A DNA stretch of 64,000 nucleotides from Pseudanabaena sp. PCC 7367 (GTDB lineage: Bacteria > Cyanobacteriota > Cyanobacteriia > Pseudanabaenales > Pseudanabaenaceae). The stretch spans positions 2,862,001-2,926,000 of the forward strand of contig NC_019701.1 in assembly GCF_000317065.1 (NCBI RefSeq), given 5' to 3'. Below are positions 46,948 through 55,580 of this stretch, piece after piece; within the stretch, counting starts at the first letter, position 1, and each line of letters opens with the position of its first letter. Below the pieces are notes generated by a model. It was not told the DNA's origin, did no database searches, and was given only the letters and a program-made list of their open reading frames with translations. A program made the translations under genes and the position numbers.

Positions 46948-48636
46948 GTGTCAGGTCAATATATAAAACAATATCAAGTGCAAGTGTACAAGAAAGCACG
47001 AGAGGTCGGCTGCAATCAAAATGAGTCAGCCGAGATTGCCGGCATATCAGTCCGTAGCGGCAGCCGTATTGAGCAAGGCAAACACCAGCCCAAGAGTAAA
47101 GGTGAGCGAGATTGGCGCACCCGCCGAGATCCGCTATCAGGAGTGTGGGAGGAAGAGCTAGAGCCAATGCTTCGACGTGAGCCTCGTCTAGAGGCGATGA
47201 CATTGTATGAATATCTAGCCGAGCATTATCCAGGCCAATATGAGCAACAATTGCGTACCTTACAAAGGCGAGTGCAGGTATGGAAAAGTATCCATGGCAA
47301 ACCGCAGGAGGTAATGTTTGAGATCCGCCATCAGCCCGGCGAAATGGGTCTATCAGATTTTACCGAGCTCAAACAGGTGGAAGTTACCATCAAAGGGAAA
47401 CAATATGAGCACCTGCTGTACCACTACCGTCTGGCCTACAGTGGCTGGCAATATGTGCAGGTAATCGAGGGTGGCGAGAGCTTTATCGGCTTGTCTGAAG
47501 GATTACAGAATGCGCTGCATGCCTGTGGTGGTGTACCAAAGCAGCATCGCACCGATAATTTGAGTGCTGCCTATCGGAATATGGCGGGCAAACGGCATAA
47601 ACCACTAACCCAATTCTATGCCGAGCTATGTGAACACTATGGCATGAGTCCAAGTCGCAATAACCCAGGCGTGGCTCATGAAAATGGCTCCATCGAATCT
47701 CCCCATGGACATTTCAAGCGCCGGTTGCGCCAAGCTCTGTATTTGCGTGGCAGCTTTGAGTTTGAGTCAGTGAGTGCATATCAAGAATTTATCGAGCAGG
47801 TGGTTGCCAAGCTCAATTGTAAATGCAGCGCCAAGTTTGCCGAGGAAAAAGTAACCCTACAACCACTACCGAGATATCGCTGTGCCGATTACGAAGAATT
47901 GACGGTGCGGGTGACCTGCCACAGCACCATTTCGGTGCGCTGCATTCTTTACACGGTGCCATCAAGACTGATTGGCAGGCAGCTGAATATTCATATCTAT
48001 CACAACCGCCTGGTCGGTTATTTGGGGCAGCAACAAGTGGTGGAACTACCCCGTTTGCGAGTACATGGGTCAGCCAAAATCCGCCGTGCTCGCTGTATTA
48101 ACTACCGCCATGTAATTGATAGCCTCAGGCGTAAACCCCGTGCCTTTATTTACTGCACCTGGCAGCAAGACCTATTGCCTAATCAACAATGGCGGCAGCT
48201 GTGGCAGAGGTTACAGGCTGATTTTGAAATCGATAATGCAGCGCGCATCATGGTTGAAGCCCTCTATATTGCTGCCAAGCACGATAGAGAAACTACAGTG
48301 GCCGACTATCTTGAAACCCAACTGCAGCAGGGCACTCTCAGCCTGAAGGCTCTACAGCAACAGTTCCTACTACCCCAGCAGCAATTGAGCGTACCTCAAC
48401 TAAACGTACAACAACATTCGCTTTCAGCCTATGACCAACTCCTCGAAACCAAACCCGAACAATACTCTGAGCCTGATACTCAAACAGCTACGACTCTCGC
48501 ACATGCTCCAACATTGGCAGACTATCGAGCAGAAGGCCACCCAACAGCATTGGGCTTACGACCGGTTCTTGCTCGCTCTGTGCGAATTGGAACTGGATTA
48601 TCGCCAACAGAATCGGATCAAACGAGCTCTCGCTGA
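46948..48636 (+). CDS. istA: IS21-family transposase IstA
   Basis: Transposase of the IS21 type, 562 aa. An N-terminal helix-turn-helix (ESAEIAGISVRSGSRIEQG) is followed by an integrase-like DDE core: Asp137 in GLSDFTEL, Asp203 in RTDNLSAAY and Glu245 in AHENGSIES. The C-terminal beta domain (about 290-400) is complete. The start is GTG at 46948. The last 68 codons overlap the istB start in another frame, 206 bases, far more than the usual few bases, so the C-terminal extension may not be functional. The chain is otherwise undamaged. Confidence 0.92.
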   Translation: MSGQYIKQYQVQVYKKAREVGCNQNESAEIAGISVRSGSRIEQGKHQPKSKGERDWRTRRDPLSGVWEEELEPMLRREPRLEAMTLYEYLAEHYPGQYEQQLRTLQRRVQVWKSIHGKPQEVMFEIRHQPGEMGLSDFTELKQVEVTIKGKQYEHLLYHYRLAYSGWQYVQVIEGGESFIGLSEGLQNALHACGGVPKQHRTDNLSAAYRNMAGKRHKPLTQFYAELCEHYGMSPSRNNPGVAHENGSIESPHGHFKRRLRQALYLRGSFEFESVSAYQEFIEQVVAKLNCKCSAKFAEEKVTLQPLPRYRCADYEELTVRVTCHSTISVRCILYTVPSRLIGRQLNIHIYHNRLVGYLGQQQVVELPRLRVHGSAKIRRARCINYRHVIDSLRRKPRAFIYCTWQQDLLPNQQWRQLWQRLQADFEIDNAARIMVEALYIAAKHDRETTVADYLETQLQQGTLSLKALQQQFLLPQQQLSVPQLNVQQHSLSAYDQLLETKPEQYSEPDTQTATTLAHAPTLADYRAEGHPTALGLRPVLARSVRIGTGLSPTESDQTSSR

Positions 48637-49201
48637 GGCTAAATTACCTACTGGTAAAAGCTTTACCTCTTTCGATTTTGAACATTGCCCTAGTTTCAAA
48701 TCAGCGCCACTGATCCAACTGGCACAAGATACGGCCTGGTTGGATAGGGCCGAAAACTGCTTGCTATTTGGACCTTCCGGGGTCGGTAAAACTCATCTTG
48801 CTGCTGCGCTCGGGCGCTCGATGATTGAAATGGGCAAACGGGTTAAGTTCTTCTCGGCCTATGCTTTGCTACAACATCTACAGCAAGCCAAACTACAACT
48901 TCAGCTTGCCTCTATCCTTGCCAAACTTGACCGCTTTGATTTACTCATTATTGATGATCTTGGCTATGTCAAAAAATCTGAGGCTGAAACTTCCGTCCTG
49001 TTTGAGCTGATTGCTCATCGTTATGAACGCAAAAGCCTCATCATTACTGCTAATCAGCCTTTCTCGCAATGGGATCACATCTTTGCCGATGACATGATGA
49101 CTGTTGCTGCCGTTGACCGCCTCATTCATCATGCTCTCATTGTTGAAATTCATGCTGATAGTTTCCGTAAACGCAACGCTGTTGAGCGCTCGCAAAAATA
49201 A
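48431..49201 (+). CDS. istB: IS21-family helper ATPase IstB
   Basis: AAA+ ATPase (256 aa) that assembles on target DNA and activates IstA. The N-terminal helical part (LSLILKQLRLSHML...QHWAYDRFLLALCELELDYR) is canonical and fixes the start at 48431. Walker A is GPSGVGKT at 114-121; Walker B is LLIIDDLGY at about 165. The C-terminal IVEIHADSFRKR is typical. It overlaps istA by 206 bases. Reads as complete. Confidence 0.93.
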   Translation: MTNSSKPNPNNTLSLILKQLRLSHMLQHWQTIEQKATQQHWAYDRFLLALCELELDYRQQNRIKRALAEAKLPTGKSFTSFDFEHCPSFKSAPLIQLAQDTAWLDRAENCLLFGPSGVGKTHLAAALGRSMIEMGKRVKFFSAYALLQHLQQAKLQLQLASILAKLDRFDLLIIDDLGYVKKSEAETSVLFELIAHRYERKSLIITANQPFSQWDHIFADDMMTVAAVDRLIHHALIVEIHADSFRKRNAVERSQK

Positions 49202-49434
49202 TAATCGCTATCAATCCGAATCTTACTGCTCCTTGAGGTTCAACATATGCAGTTCCTTTCAGCTTAGTTTTAGTTGTCATTTGCACACGTCATTTACATC
49301 CGCTATTTGCCAAGTAATTGACGCCGTCGAAATTGGTAATTGACATTTAACAAAGTGGCGATCGGCCAAATTAAGCTAGCTAAGACCTATAACCGAAACT
49401 TACCGAAACTTACCGAAACCGATTGAAACGGGAT

Positions 49435-50481
49435 CTAGTCATGAATGCTGCCATTGGGCATGGTGGCTTCATGCAGATTTACGCCTAATAACTTAGCGCC
49501 ACTGACATCAGCCCCAAATAAATTAGCACCGCCCAAGTGAGCCCCACTTAGATCAGCGTCGGCTAAATTAGTCCACTTCAGGATTGCACCAAACAAGAAG
49601 GCCTCATTTAAATAGGCGGCGTTAAGATTGGCTTGGCTCAAATCAGCGCTGTAGAGGCTGGCTCCATACAAGTTAGCGGCTTCCAGGTGCGACAGCCGCA
49701 GATCGGCATGTTTGAGGTTGGCTTGGCTCAAATTAGCACCATGTAATTCCGTACCAATTAAATGAGCATCACTGAGATCAGCACAAATCAAACTGACTTT
49801 GGTTAAGTCGGCGCGGCTGAGATCGGTTTCGATCAAACTTGCACCACGAATATCCGCAGCATAGAGATAGGACATGCTTAAGTTGGCGCGATCGAGAATT
49901 GCGCTACCAAATTTCGACTTGGCACAATTAGCTTTGCTCATATTGGCATTACTCAAGTTGGCTCGCTCAAAATTAGTGGCGATCGCATAAACGCTGCTCA
50001 GGTTTGCACCATGTAAATTTGCACCACCCAAATCAGCCACACTCAAATAAGCTTCACTTAAATTCGCACCACTAAAATTACTACCATAGGCATCGGTGCC
50101 ACTCAACACCGCACCACTCAGATTTGCTTCACTGGCATCGGTATCAATCAAGCAAGATTGACTTAGATTAGCCCAGGTCAAGTTTGCCCCATGTAAATAG
50201 GCCTTATTAAGATAAGCACAGTTTAAATACGCCATGCTTAAGTTAGCTTCATCGAAATTGGCTTCAATTAAATTCGCCCCGCTCAAATTCGCCCGGATCA
50301 GATTAGCCATACTTAAGTTGGCTCCCCTGAGATTAACTGCACTCAGATCGGCATCTAATAAATCAACGCTAGTTAAATCGGCACCAGTTAGATCAACTTG
50401 AATTCGGCTATTTGCCGATCGCCACTGATTCCAAGTAGATACACCCTGTTGCAGTAATTCTAAATGCTCACTGTTTGGCAT
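49435..50481 (-). CDS. Pentapeptide-repeat protein
   Basis: A 348-aa protein made almost wholly of A(D/N)LxxA-type pentapeptides from about residue 25 to the end, in roughly 60 consecutive units (for example LRGANLSMANLIRANLSGAN). It should form a long right-handed quadrilateral beta helix. The first 25 residues resemble the usual cap (HLELLQQGVSTWNQWR). There is no signal peptide or membrane helix. The function is unknown. It lies between the IS21 and IS630 elements but is not part of either. The repeats of the other pentapeptide gene near 28 kb are not unusually similar. Confidence 0.88.
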   Translation of the reverse strand: MPNSEHLELLQQGVSTWNQWRSANSRIQVDLTGADLTSVDLLDADLSAVNLRGANLSMANLIRANLSGANLIEANFDEANLSMAYLNCAYLNKAYLHGANLTWANLSQSCLIDTDASEANLSGAVLSGTDAYGSNFSGANLSEAYLSVADLGGANLHGANLSSVYAIATNFERANLSNANMSKANCAKSKFGSAILDRANLSMSYLYAADIRGASLIETDLSRADLTKVSLICADLSDAHLIGTELHGANLSQANLKHADLRLSHLEAANLYGASLYSADLSQANLNAAYLNEAFLFGAILKWTNLADADLSGAHLGGANLFGADVSGAKLLGVNLHEATMPNGSIHD

Positions 50482-50745
50482 TTTCTAGTCCCCCATTGCC
50501 AGTTCTATGCTGTTACTGTCTTAAATGTAAATGATTAATTCAGTTTTTATTTTTCTATACATATGTCCTCTACCTAGACTTACAAGCCAGGGCTAGTTAG
50601 CATATGTTACAAATTTACAAATTGTTGGAAAACAATGCGCCTCTTCACTATGCGCTAATGTGCATCATCGCATCATCAATTAAGGGAGGGATTCTCTTTA
50701 GACTAACTTCCTAGCACAAAAAAATTGATTGCGTTACAGCGCATT

Positions 50746-51318
50746 TCAGATTAGAGACGCACAGAGATCGGCCTCAAGGAACCAGCCCATAATATCGTCT
50801 AGAGAAACCTTGGCAAGAGCGTTAGAAATAGCTTTATGCAAGTCATCATAGTCCCTGGCCGCCCAAGAGCGTAGAAACTGTTTCACCTTTGACCACAGCA
50901 TCTCAATCGGATTTAGCTCTGGTGAATAAGGCGGTAAGTAAACCAAGTGAGCACCGACGGACTCAATTAACTCTCGCACAGGATCAACCTTATGTACACT
51001 GAGGTTATCCATAATCACAATTGCACCAGACCATAGGTTAGGCAGCAATTTATCTTTGAGATAGGACACGAAAGTATCAGTATTATTGCTACCAGTAAAA
51101 GTAAAATTAGTCAGCACACCGCGTAATGCCATAGCCCCAATTATAGTAACGTTTTTGCCTCGAGCAAGTGGTTTACTAGCATAGGCTCTCTCACCTAGAG
51201 TAGCCCTTGCATACAACCTGGTCATTGCCAGGTTAACGCCTGTCTCATCAATGAATACCAGGTTTTCCATTGCCTGTGGCCAAAGCCAGCGTTGATAATC
51301 TGCTCTCAGCTGTTGCAC
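50746..51318 (-). pseudogene. IS630 transposase, catalytic part in the shifted frame
   Basis: The DDE catalytic domain of an IS630-family transposase, with Asp in FIDETGV, Asp in IVIMDNLSVHK and Glu in SPELNPIEMLWSK. It follows the HTH half in the +1 frame. Joined at the A9 run, the protein would read RKKTFHADERDTERVQQLRAD, a smooth IS630 sequence. The listed start (GTG at 51318) is not a natural start; the real one is in the upstream half. It may be expressed by frameshifting or slippage, so calling it broken is provisional. Confidence 0.75.
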
Positions 51319-51334
51319 TCGTTCTGTATCCCTT

Positions 51335-51700
51335 TCATCGGCGTGAAAAGTTTTTTTTTCGAGTTAACTCCTGCCTTTGCAACGTACGGCACATGGTTGG
51401 TTCTGATACCCTGATGCCAGTACGTTCATACATTTGCTCACATAACTCCGACAGTGTGGCATCATTTTTAGCGGCTACTAACTTTGCTAACTCAGCCAGA
51501 GCAGCTTCATTAAACTTGGCTTTTGCTCCTGCCTTGTATGGAATTGGCTCAACTGAACCAGTAGTGCGATAAAGTTGGAGCAGCTGATGGACACTGTCTT
51601 TACTAACGCTGAATCGGGTTGCCAACTCACGGATTGAACCTTCTTTATTTTCGTACGCTGTGACTATGCGCTGACGCAAATCTAGAGAATGGGCTCTCAT
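51335..51700 (-). CDS. IS630 transposase, N-terminal DNA-binding part
   Basis: A 121-aa frame with the helix-turn-helix region of IS630 transposases: MRAHSLDLRQRIVTAYE, then GSIRELATRFSVSKDSVHQLL, and a second HTH-like segment TLSELCEQMYERTGIRVS. It ends soon after the A9 run at 51351-51359 (reading Lys-Lys-Asn-Phe-Ser-Arg-Arg-stop). One A fewer in the message would fuse it to the catalytic half. The ATG start at 51700 has the family-typical N-terminus. Confidence 0.78.
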   Translation of the reverse strand: MRAHSLDLRQRIVTAYENKEGSIRELATRFSVSKDSVHQLLQLYRTTGSVEPIPYKAGAKAKFNEAALAELAKLVAAKNDATLSELCEQMYERTGIRVSEPTMCRTLQRQELTRKKNFSRR

Positions 51701-51756
51701 ACTTTTTGATTCTTACTTTACTCCTATCATGTCATATTCTATTGCGGAATCTGCTG

Positions 51757-52157
51757 TATAGGAGGTTAAACCTTATTAAAGCCTAGTTACGATCGAATCC
51801 CTAATCTGATTGATTGACGGTAAACAATCTTAATTCAATGCTCAGAATCCGGTTTCTTTCAACGTAGGGTTAATCTTAATCAGTAGGTTCTCCTACAAAA
51901 AACCTGCCCCATTGACTCAATTTGACGCAATGATCAATCATCCTCCTCGTCCCCAATGATGCCCACATTTGAGCTATTTATTACGTGTAGAAAAATACAC
52001 TATCCCCATAAAGTGCATTGAGCATTGAATTGATATGATGCACCACCAAGGTACTCCAACGGGTGATGTTTGACCGATCGATCGTCGAGTGCAAACCAAA
52101 CCCTCGATCAACAAATTTCAAATTGCATAATGCCTTTATTCAAGCTGCAAATAAAAA
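51757..52157. other. Intergenic region between IS630 and tRNA-Phe
   Basis: AT-rich; no ORF or RNA signature was found other than the tRNA at its right end. Confidence 0.55.
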
Positions 52158-52230
52158 TGCCAGGAGGCGGGCTTGAACCGCCGACACGAGGATTTTCAGT
52201 CCTCTGCTCTACCAGCTGAGCTATCCCGGC
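52158..52230 (-). tRNA. tRNA-Phe (anticodon GAA)
   Basis: A 73-base cloverleaf on the minus strand. The 7-bp acceptor pairs GCCGGGA with TCCTGGC (one G-T pair), followed by discriminator A. The D arm contains AGCTCAGCTGGTAGAGC, the anticodon loop reads CTGAAAA with GAA, and the T arm holds GGTTCAAGCC. CCA is not encoded. It is the only tRNA found in the window. Confidence 0.97.
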
Positions 52231-52826
52231 AATGCTGTTACTGCTAATGCGTTTTTCAGCTTTACGAATATAGCATCTTGATGTGCATTAGTTCAAGCAA
52301 AAAAAATCTTGTCCAGGCAATGTTTATGAGCAGCTTTGCTTTGATCGAGATGAAATTAATTAACACACTCAAAACCCGAATCGGTTAGCAGTAAATCCAA
52401 AGACTTAACCACTAGCCGATCGTTTCGCAAATATTTTTGTAAATATTCAAGATGCAAACTTTGCTAAACCAATTTAGCCAGATAAATTACTCAGCTCAAT
52501 TGCGAGCAACTACATTACTATGCCAAGTCACCTTGATCAACCAAGTTAACTAAATAACCGACACAGGAACTGCAATACAGATGGTTGAGATGGTTTAGCT
52601 TCCTTCCCCCACAAACATGATTAATTAGTTTTTTAGTTTGGTAACTAACTAAACATGTGAATGAATTTTTGGCTGCTGATATTGAAAACAATTGTTAAGA
52701 CTTAACTAGATAATCAGCCACCAGGCACGTTGCCATATCTATAGCCGATTAGCAACCGATCCGCCAAACAAATAAATCCAGGTTTATTCTTAACTTATGT
52801 GTTTATAGTGTTTATAGTGTTTATTC
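52231..52826. other. Intergenic spacer
   Basis: About 600 bases. A 33-codon frame at 52452 has no ribosome site and is not membrane-like, so it is probably spurious. A 9-base duplication of GTTTATAGT lies at 52801-52818 just downstream of the small gene's stop. Confidence 0.55.
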
Positions 52827-52985
52827 CTAGTTCAGGCCAAGCTGGCGTTTTTCTCTCTCTAGCATATTTACTAGCGAATCATTATTCTCAGATCTAGCAA
52901 CTTCTAAACGATGGTTAATCGATGCGGCTAGATTGGCCTTGTGATTTGCCATTGCCTGTCTTCTTTTTTCGTTATTTATGCTCAT
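52827..52985 (-). CDS. Small cyanobacterial protein, PirA-like candidate
   Basis: A 52-aa charged, helical protein (MSINNEKRRQAMANHKANLA at the start; RLEVARSENNDSLVNMLERE later). Its length and pattern recall PirA, a small cyanobacterial protein that binds PII and tunes arginine synthesis, but this is from memory and not verified. Support for a real gene is good: AAGGA lies about ten bases ahead of the ATG, and a perfect NtcA-type site lies about 65 bases upstream. The spacing from that site gives a plausible short leader. Nothing else overlaps it. Confidence 0.65.
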   Translation of the reverse strand: MSINNEKRRQAMANHKANLAASINHRLEVARSENNDSLVNMLEREKRQLGLN

Positions 52986-53046
52986 AGCAAACTTTCCTTC
53001 TTCGTAAAATGGTGTATGTGTTTATGCCATTAATATAGCATGAATG

Positions 53047-53060
53047 GTAACAATCGTTAC
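53047..53060 (-). promoter_or_regulatory. Candidate NtcA-binding site upstream of the small gene
   Basis: GTAACAATCGTTAC is a perfect GTA-N8-TAC palindrome. Read toward the small gene, 22 bases follow and then TAAACA, near the expected place for a -10 box, giving a start near 53012 and a leader of about 26 bases. Whether NtcA activates or represses here is unknown. The same site could arise by chance, but the context is favourable. Confidence 0.6.
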
Positions 53061-53167
53061 CAATTCACATCTAATTTATACCCAAAGTCTAACGATCGCT
53101 GCGATCTACATCACTAGGAAGATGTTATTTCGTCACCATATCAGTATATGTCATGAAATCGCAACTT

Positions 53168-53797
53168 CTAGGCAATTTCTTTAACTTTTGCCCCTTTGGG
53201 ATTAAGCACACCATGTAAAAAGATATCGGCGATCCCTTCGGCCATTTGTCGCAAATCATTGGGAGATTGATCTTTGCCCATGGTTTCGTTGCTAAAGCCA
53301 GCTACCGCAAACATGCCCACAAAGACCCTAGCGATCACCTTTGGATCAAGCCCTTGGCGATAGACACCCTTTTGAATCGCCTCTTCAAAATAAACTTCCG
53401 CAATATCGGTCATTTTATCGACTACTTCCGATTGAATCCGATCGCGCAGTTCGGGGTGAAACTGAGCCTCCATAAAGCAGACCCGCATCATATCCATGCT
53501 GTCATGCATGGTGGTCATGCGCCGATACATCATTGAGGCGATCGAGCTATAGCCACTCATACCACTTAGCTCGGTGAGCAAATCGGTCAGGATTTTGATC
53601 CAACCCTGGGTTGCTACTTCAACCAGGATTGCTTTTTTATTGCTGAAATAACGAAAAATTGTCCCCTCGGCGACTCCAGCGGCACTGGCCAAGTCTTTCG
53701 TGGTAGTGCCATCAAATCCTTTCTTGGCAAAAAGCTTTTGGGCAGAATTGATGATTTTGCCCCTGGTATCTGGTTCAGATTTAACTTTTTCTCTCAT
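53168..53797 (-). CDS. TetR family transcriptional regulator
   Basis: A 209-aa repressor-type protein. The N-terminal helix-turn-helix is typical of TetR: KIINSAQKLFAKKGFDGTTTKDLASAAGVAEGTIFRYFSNKKAILVE is spread over about residues 14-60, with the recognition helix in AGVAEGTIFRYF. The remaining helices form the ligand pocket and dimer face. No divergent target gene stands beside it; the nearest upstream gene is about 740 bases away. It ends near the NtcA-type site of the small gene, but on the same strand and without overlap. Confidence 0.92.
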   Translation of the reverse strand: MREKVKSEPDTRGKIINSAQKLFAKKGFDGTTTKDLASAAGVAEGTIFRYFSNKKAILVEVATQGWIKILTDLLTELSGMSGYSSIASMMYRRMTTMHDSMDMMRVCFMEAQFHPELRDRIQSEVVDKMTDIAEVYFEEAIQKGVYRQGLDPKVIARVFVGMFAVAGFSNETMGKDQSPNDLRQMAEGIADIFLHGVLNPKGAKVKEIA

Positions 53798-54536
53798 ATG
53801 ATTGATGCTTAGGCTTAAGTCGTTAAAGGATTTTGACGCAAATTGCGATCGATCGACTGATGATGAATTATTTCTTCATCAATCGTTCCATCTCTTAATA
53901 AAAGTCAGCAATTAAGTGATTGATTGCTCACTATGATAGCTATTTTATTTTACTATGCCAGAATCTATCTCTGGGGTGATTGAAAAACTAAGAAATAATT
54001 AAATTAACTGATTTGCTAATGCCGATCGCCGGGATTAAAGCCTTCTGTTCATCAGCTTAGTTTATTGTGGGCGCTTTAGTGGTCATGGTCTAAACCACCA
54101 AAACTCAAGCAGCGAATAGGGCACAATTGCAAAATCCAAACAGAATCAAGACTATTTGAAATTTTTGCGATCGCTAGTAACTACAAGCTAGGAATTACCA
54201 AGCTCAACTCAGGCTGACCAGTTCCACATATTCCGGTTGCTTGGGTGAGGCATACGTATATACCGTTTATGTCGTTTATGTCGTTTTAATGGCAAGGCCG
54301 TTATTCAATTTTGTAATTACGTAATTACCATGCAACATCGTCTATATCTGATATATCTGATATCGATTATTCATGCCTATATAGATATCGATTATTCATG
54401 CCTATATAGATATAGATATAGATATAGATATAGATATAGATGTATACCTGAACTTGAGCTTGATTGGTCTCAATAGACAGATTGAAGCGATCGGCAGGGG
54501 CAAGCTACACTTCAATTAGATCTAAACCCAGCAAAA
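53798..54536. other. Intergenic region with satellite repeats
   Basis: No gene was recognised. The right part holds two exact 25-base repeats and a TATAGA hexamer array (54361-54440). GTCGTTTATGTCGTTT-type short repeats occur near 54270. Confidence 0.55.
54361..54440. repeat. Two 25-base repeats joined to a TATAGA hexamer array
   Basis: Two identical 25-base units (54361-54385 and 54386-54410), each ending in CCTATATAGA, are followed by five further TATAGA hexamers (54411-54440). The array seems to have grown from the end of the 25-mer. It lies about 100 bases upstream of the DUF3318 gene and could vary in length between strains. Confidence 0.9.
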
Positions 54537-55142
54537 ATGAACAACGCCGCTAAGGAAATATTGCGATTGCGTGACCTTTTACCCGCATCATGGCGCATGC
54601 GCACCGAAGTAAAAGGTGGCCGCGATCAAACTCAAGTTATCTACAGCAAAGCAATCAAGCCTTGGAATGCTAACACTCCGGTATATATAAACTTTGGCCT
54701 GTGGTTTAAGTTGCCTGAAAGCCAACGCGATCTACTCTTTATTCGGGAAGTGAGCTGGCGGCAGACGAGTAAATGGTTCAAGCTGGAGACCTACCAACTG
54801 GCTACTTTGGCAGCGGTAATTTTTACGATTCCCGAAGTGGTGCAGTTTGATCCGGCGGGAATGTCGTTGGGTTTTTTGTTTACCACTGTGGCGGTTAAAC
54901 AGGTGCTCAAACAAACCAAGGGCAGTAAGGTGCAAATTGACGCAGACAACGAAGCGATCGCCGTAGCCAAGATCCGTGGCTATAGCGATACTAATGCGGC
55001 CAGGAGCCTCCTAGATGGGATCAAAACGGTAGCTAAGCTAGAGAATCGCGGCGCACCGGAGTTTGTGGAGTTGATTCGCTACCAAAACCTACGTGCCCTG
55101 GGGGGCTTATCTGCGGTGGGGGTGTCTGGCAATCTGGAATAG
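54537..55142 (+). CDS. DUF3318 domain protein
   Basis: A 201-aa protein of the cyanobacterial DUF3318 family. Recognisable segments are EILRLRDLLPASWRM at the start, FGLWFKLPESQRDLLFIREVSWR and KIRGYSDTNAARSLLDGIKTVA. A moderately hydrophobic region (LATLAAVIFTIPEVV, GMSLGFLFTTVAV) suggests one or two membrane segments in the middle. The function is unknown. The ATG start at MNNAAKEI is the usual one. It stands alone in this window. Confidence 0.85.
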   Translation: MNNAAKEILRLRDLLPASWRMRTEVKGGRDQTQVIYSKAIKPWNANTPVYINFGLWFKLPESQRDLLFIREVSWRQTSKWFKLETYQLATLAAVIFTIPEVVQFDPAGMSLGFLFTTVAVKQVLKQTKGSKVQIDADNEAIAVAKIRGYSDTNAARSLLDGIKTVAKLENRGAPEFVELIRYQNLRALGGLSAVGVSGNLE

Positions 55143-55580
55143 GTAATTGATAGGTAATTGATAACCACTAACAATCACTAATTTAACTATTTGGCTTAAA
55201 TAGGCTTACCCTCCATTAATTACTTATGGAACTAGTAATTACCTATGGAACTGGGGTTGTCTATTCAATGTATTTGTACGATAATCAAAATATTCATGCA
55301 CGGATGCCTCACCCCCACGGCTTTTGTTGTGGCTAACTTGGCTGGGGTGAGGTTTATGTGCTGGTAGCTGGTATTTTCTGAGCGGTACTAAGCAGTGGGT
55401 ATATATATGTAAAATTAGAATTGAGTAGAATAACTGCAACCGCAATTGGTTTGCTTTAGATTTGTAATTTGCGATCATCCAGGCTCCAACCCCTACTGAT
55501 TGCAGTAATTACATATTTGGTTGCCCTGAATTTACAAATTGCGATCGCCAATCATCGCCCCCGGAAAATATTCACAACAT
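55143..55580. other. Intergenic spacer with short duplications
   Basis: Contains direct repeats TAGGTAATTGA (from 55140) and TTATGGAACTRGT-like units (around 55225-55252). No gene was found. Confidence 0.55.

Larger units (their letters stand above)
46773..49352 (+). mobile_element. IS21-family insertion sequence, apparently complete
   Basis: The ends TGTTA...TAACA are inverted; within the outer 50 bases on each side they also share CAATTACC and ATTACTTGGCA, giving two binding-site-like repeats per end as in IS21. A 6-bp direct duplication AAGTGG (46767-46772 and 49353-49358) flanks the element. Inside are istA and istB, both with their catalytic motifs intact. The clean target duplication and intact genes suggest a fairly recent insertion. 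Length 2580 bp. Confidence 0.9.
50737..51756 (-). mobile_element. IS630-family insertion sequence
   Basis: A 1020-bp element bounded by CAGC...GCTG with TA on both outer sides (50735-50736 and 51757-51758), matching the TA target preference of the IS630/Tc1 group. The terminal inverted repeats are imperfect (TACAGCGCATTTCAGATTAG against TACAGCAGATTCCGCAATAG). Inside is a transposase split into two frames by a run of nine A on the minus strand. Confidence 0.82.

Noticed and set aside
49391-49420. Three 10-base repeats considered as a CRISPR or IS end
   Set aside because: Units are adjacent with no spacers, and they lie outside the IS21 boundary defined by the 6-bp duplication.
52452-52553. 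33-codon plus-strand frame considered as a small photosystem subunit
   Set aside because: It is not hydrophobic enough for a single-helix photosystem protein and has no ribosome site.
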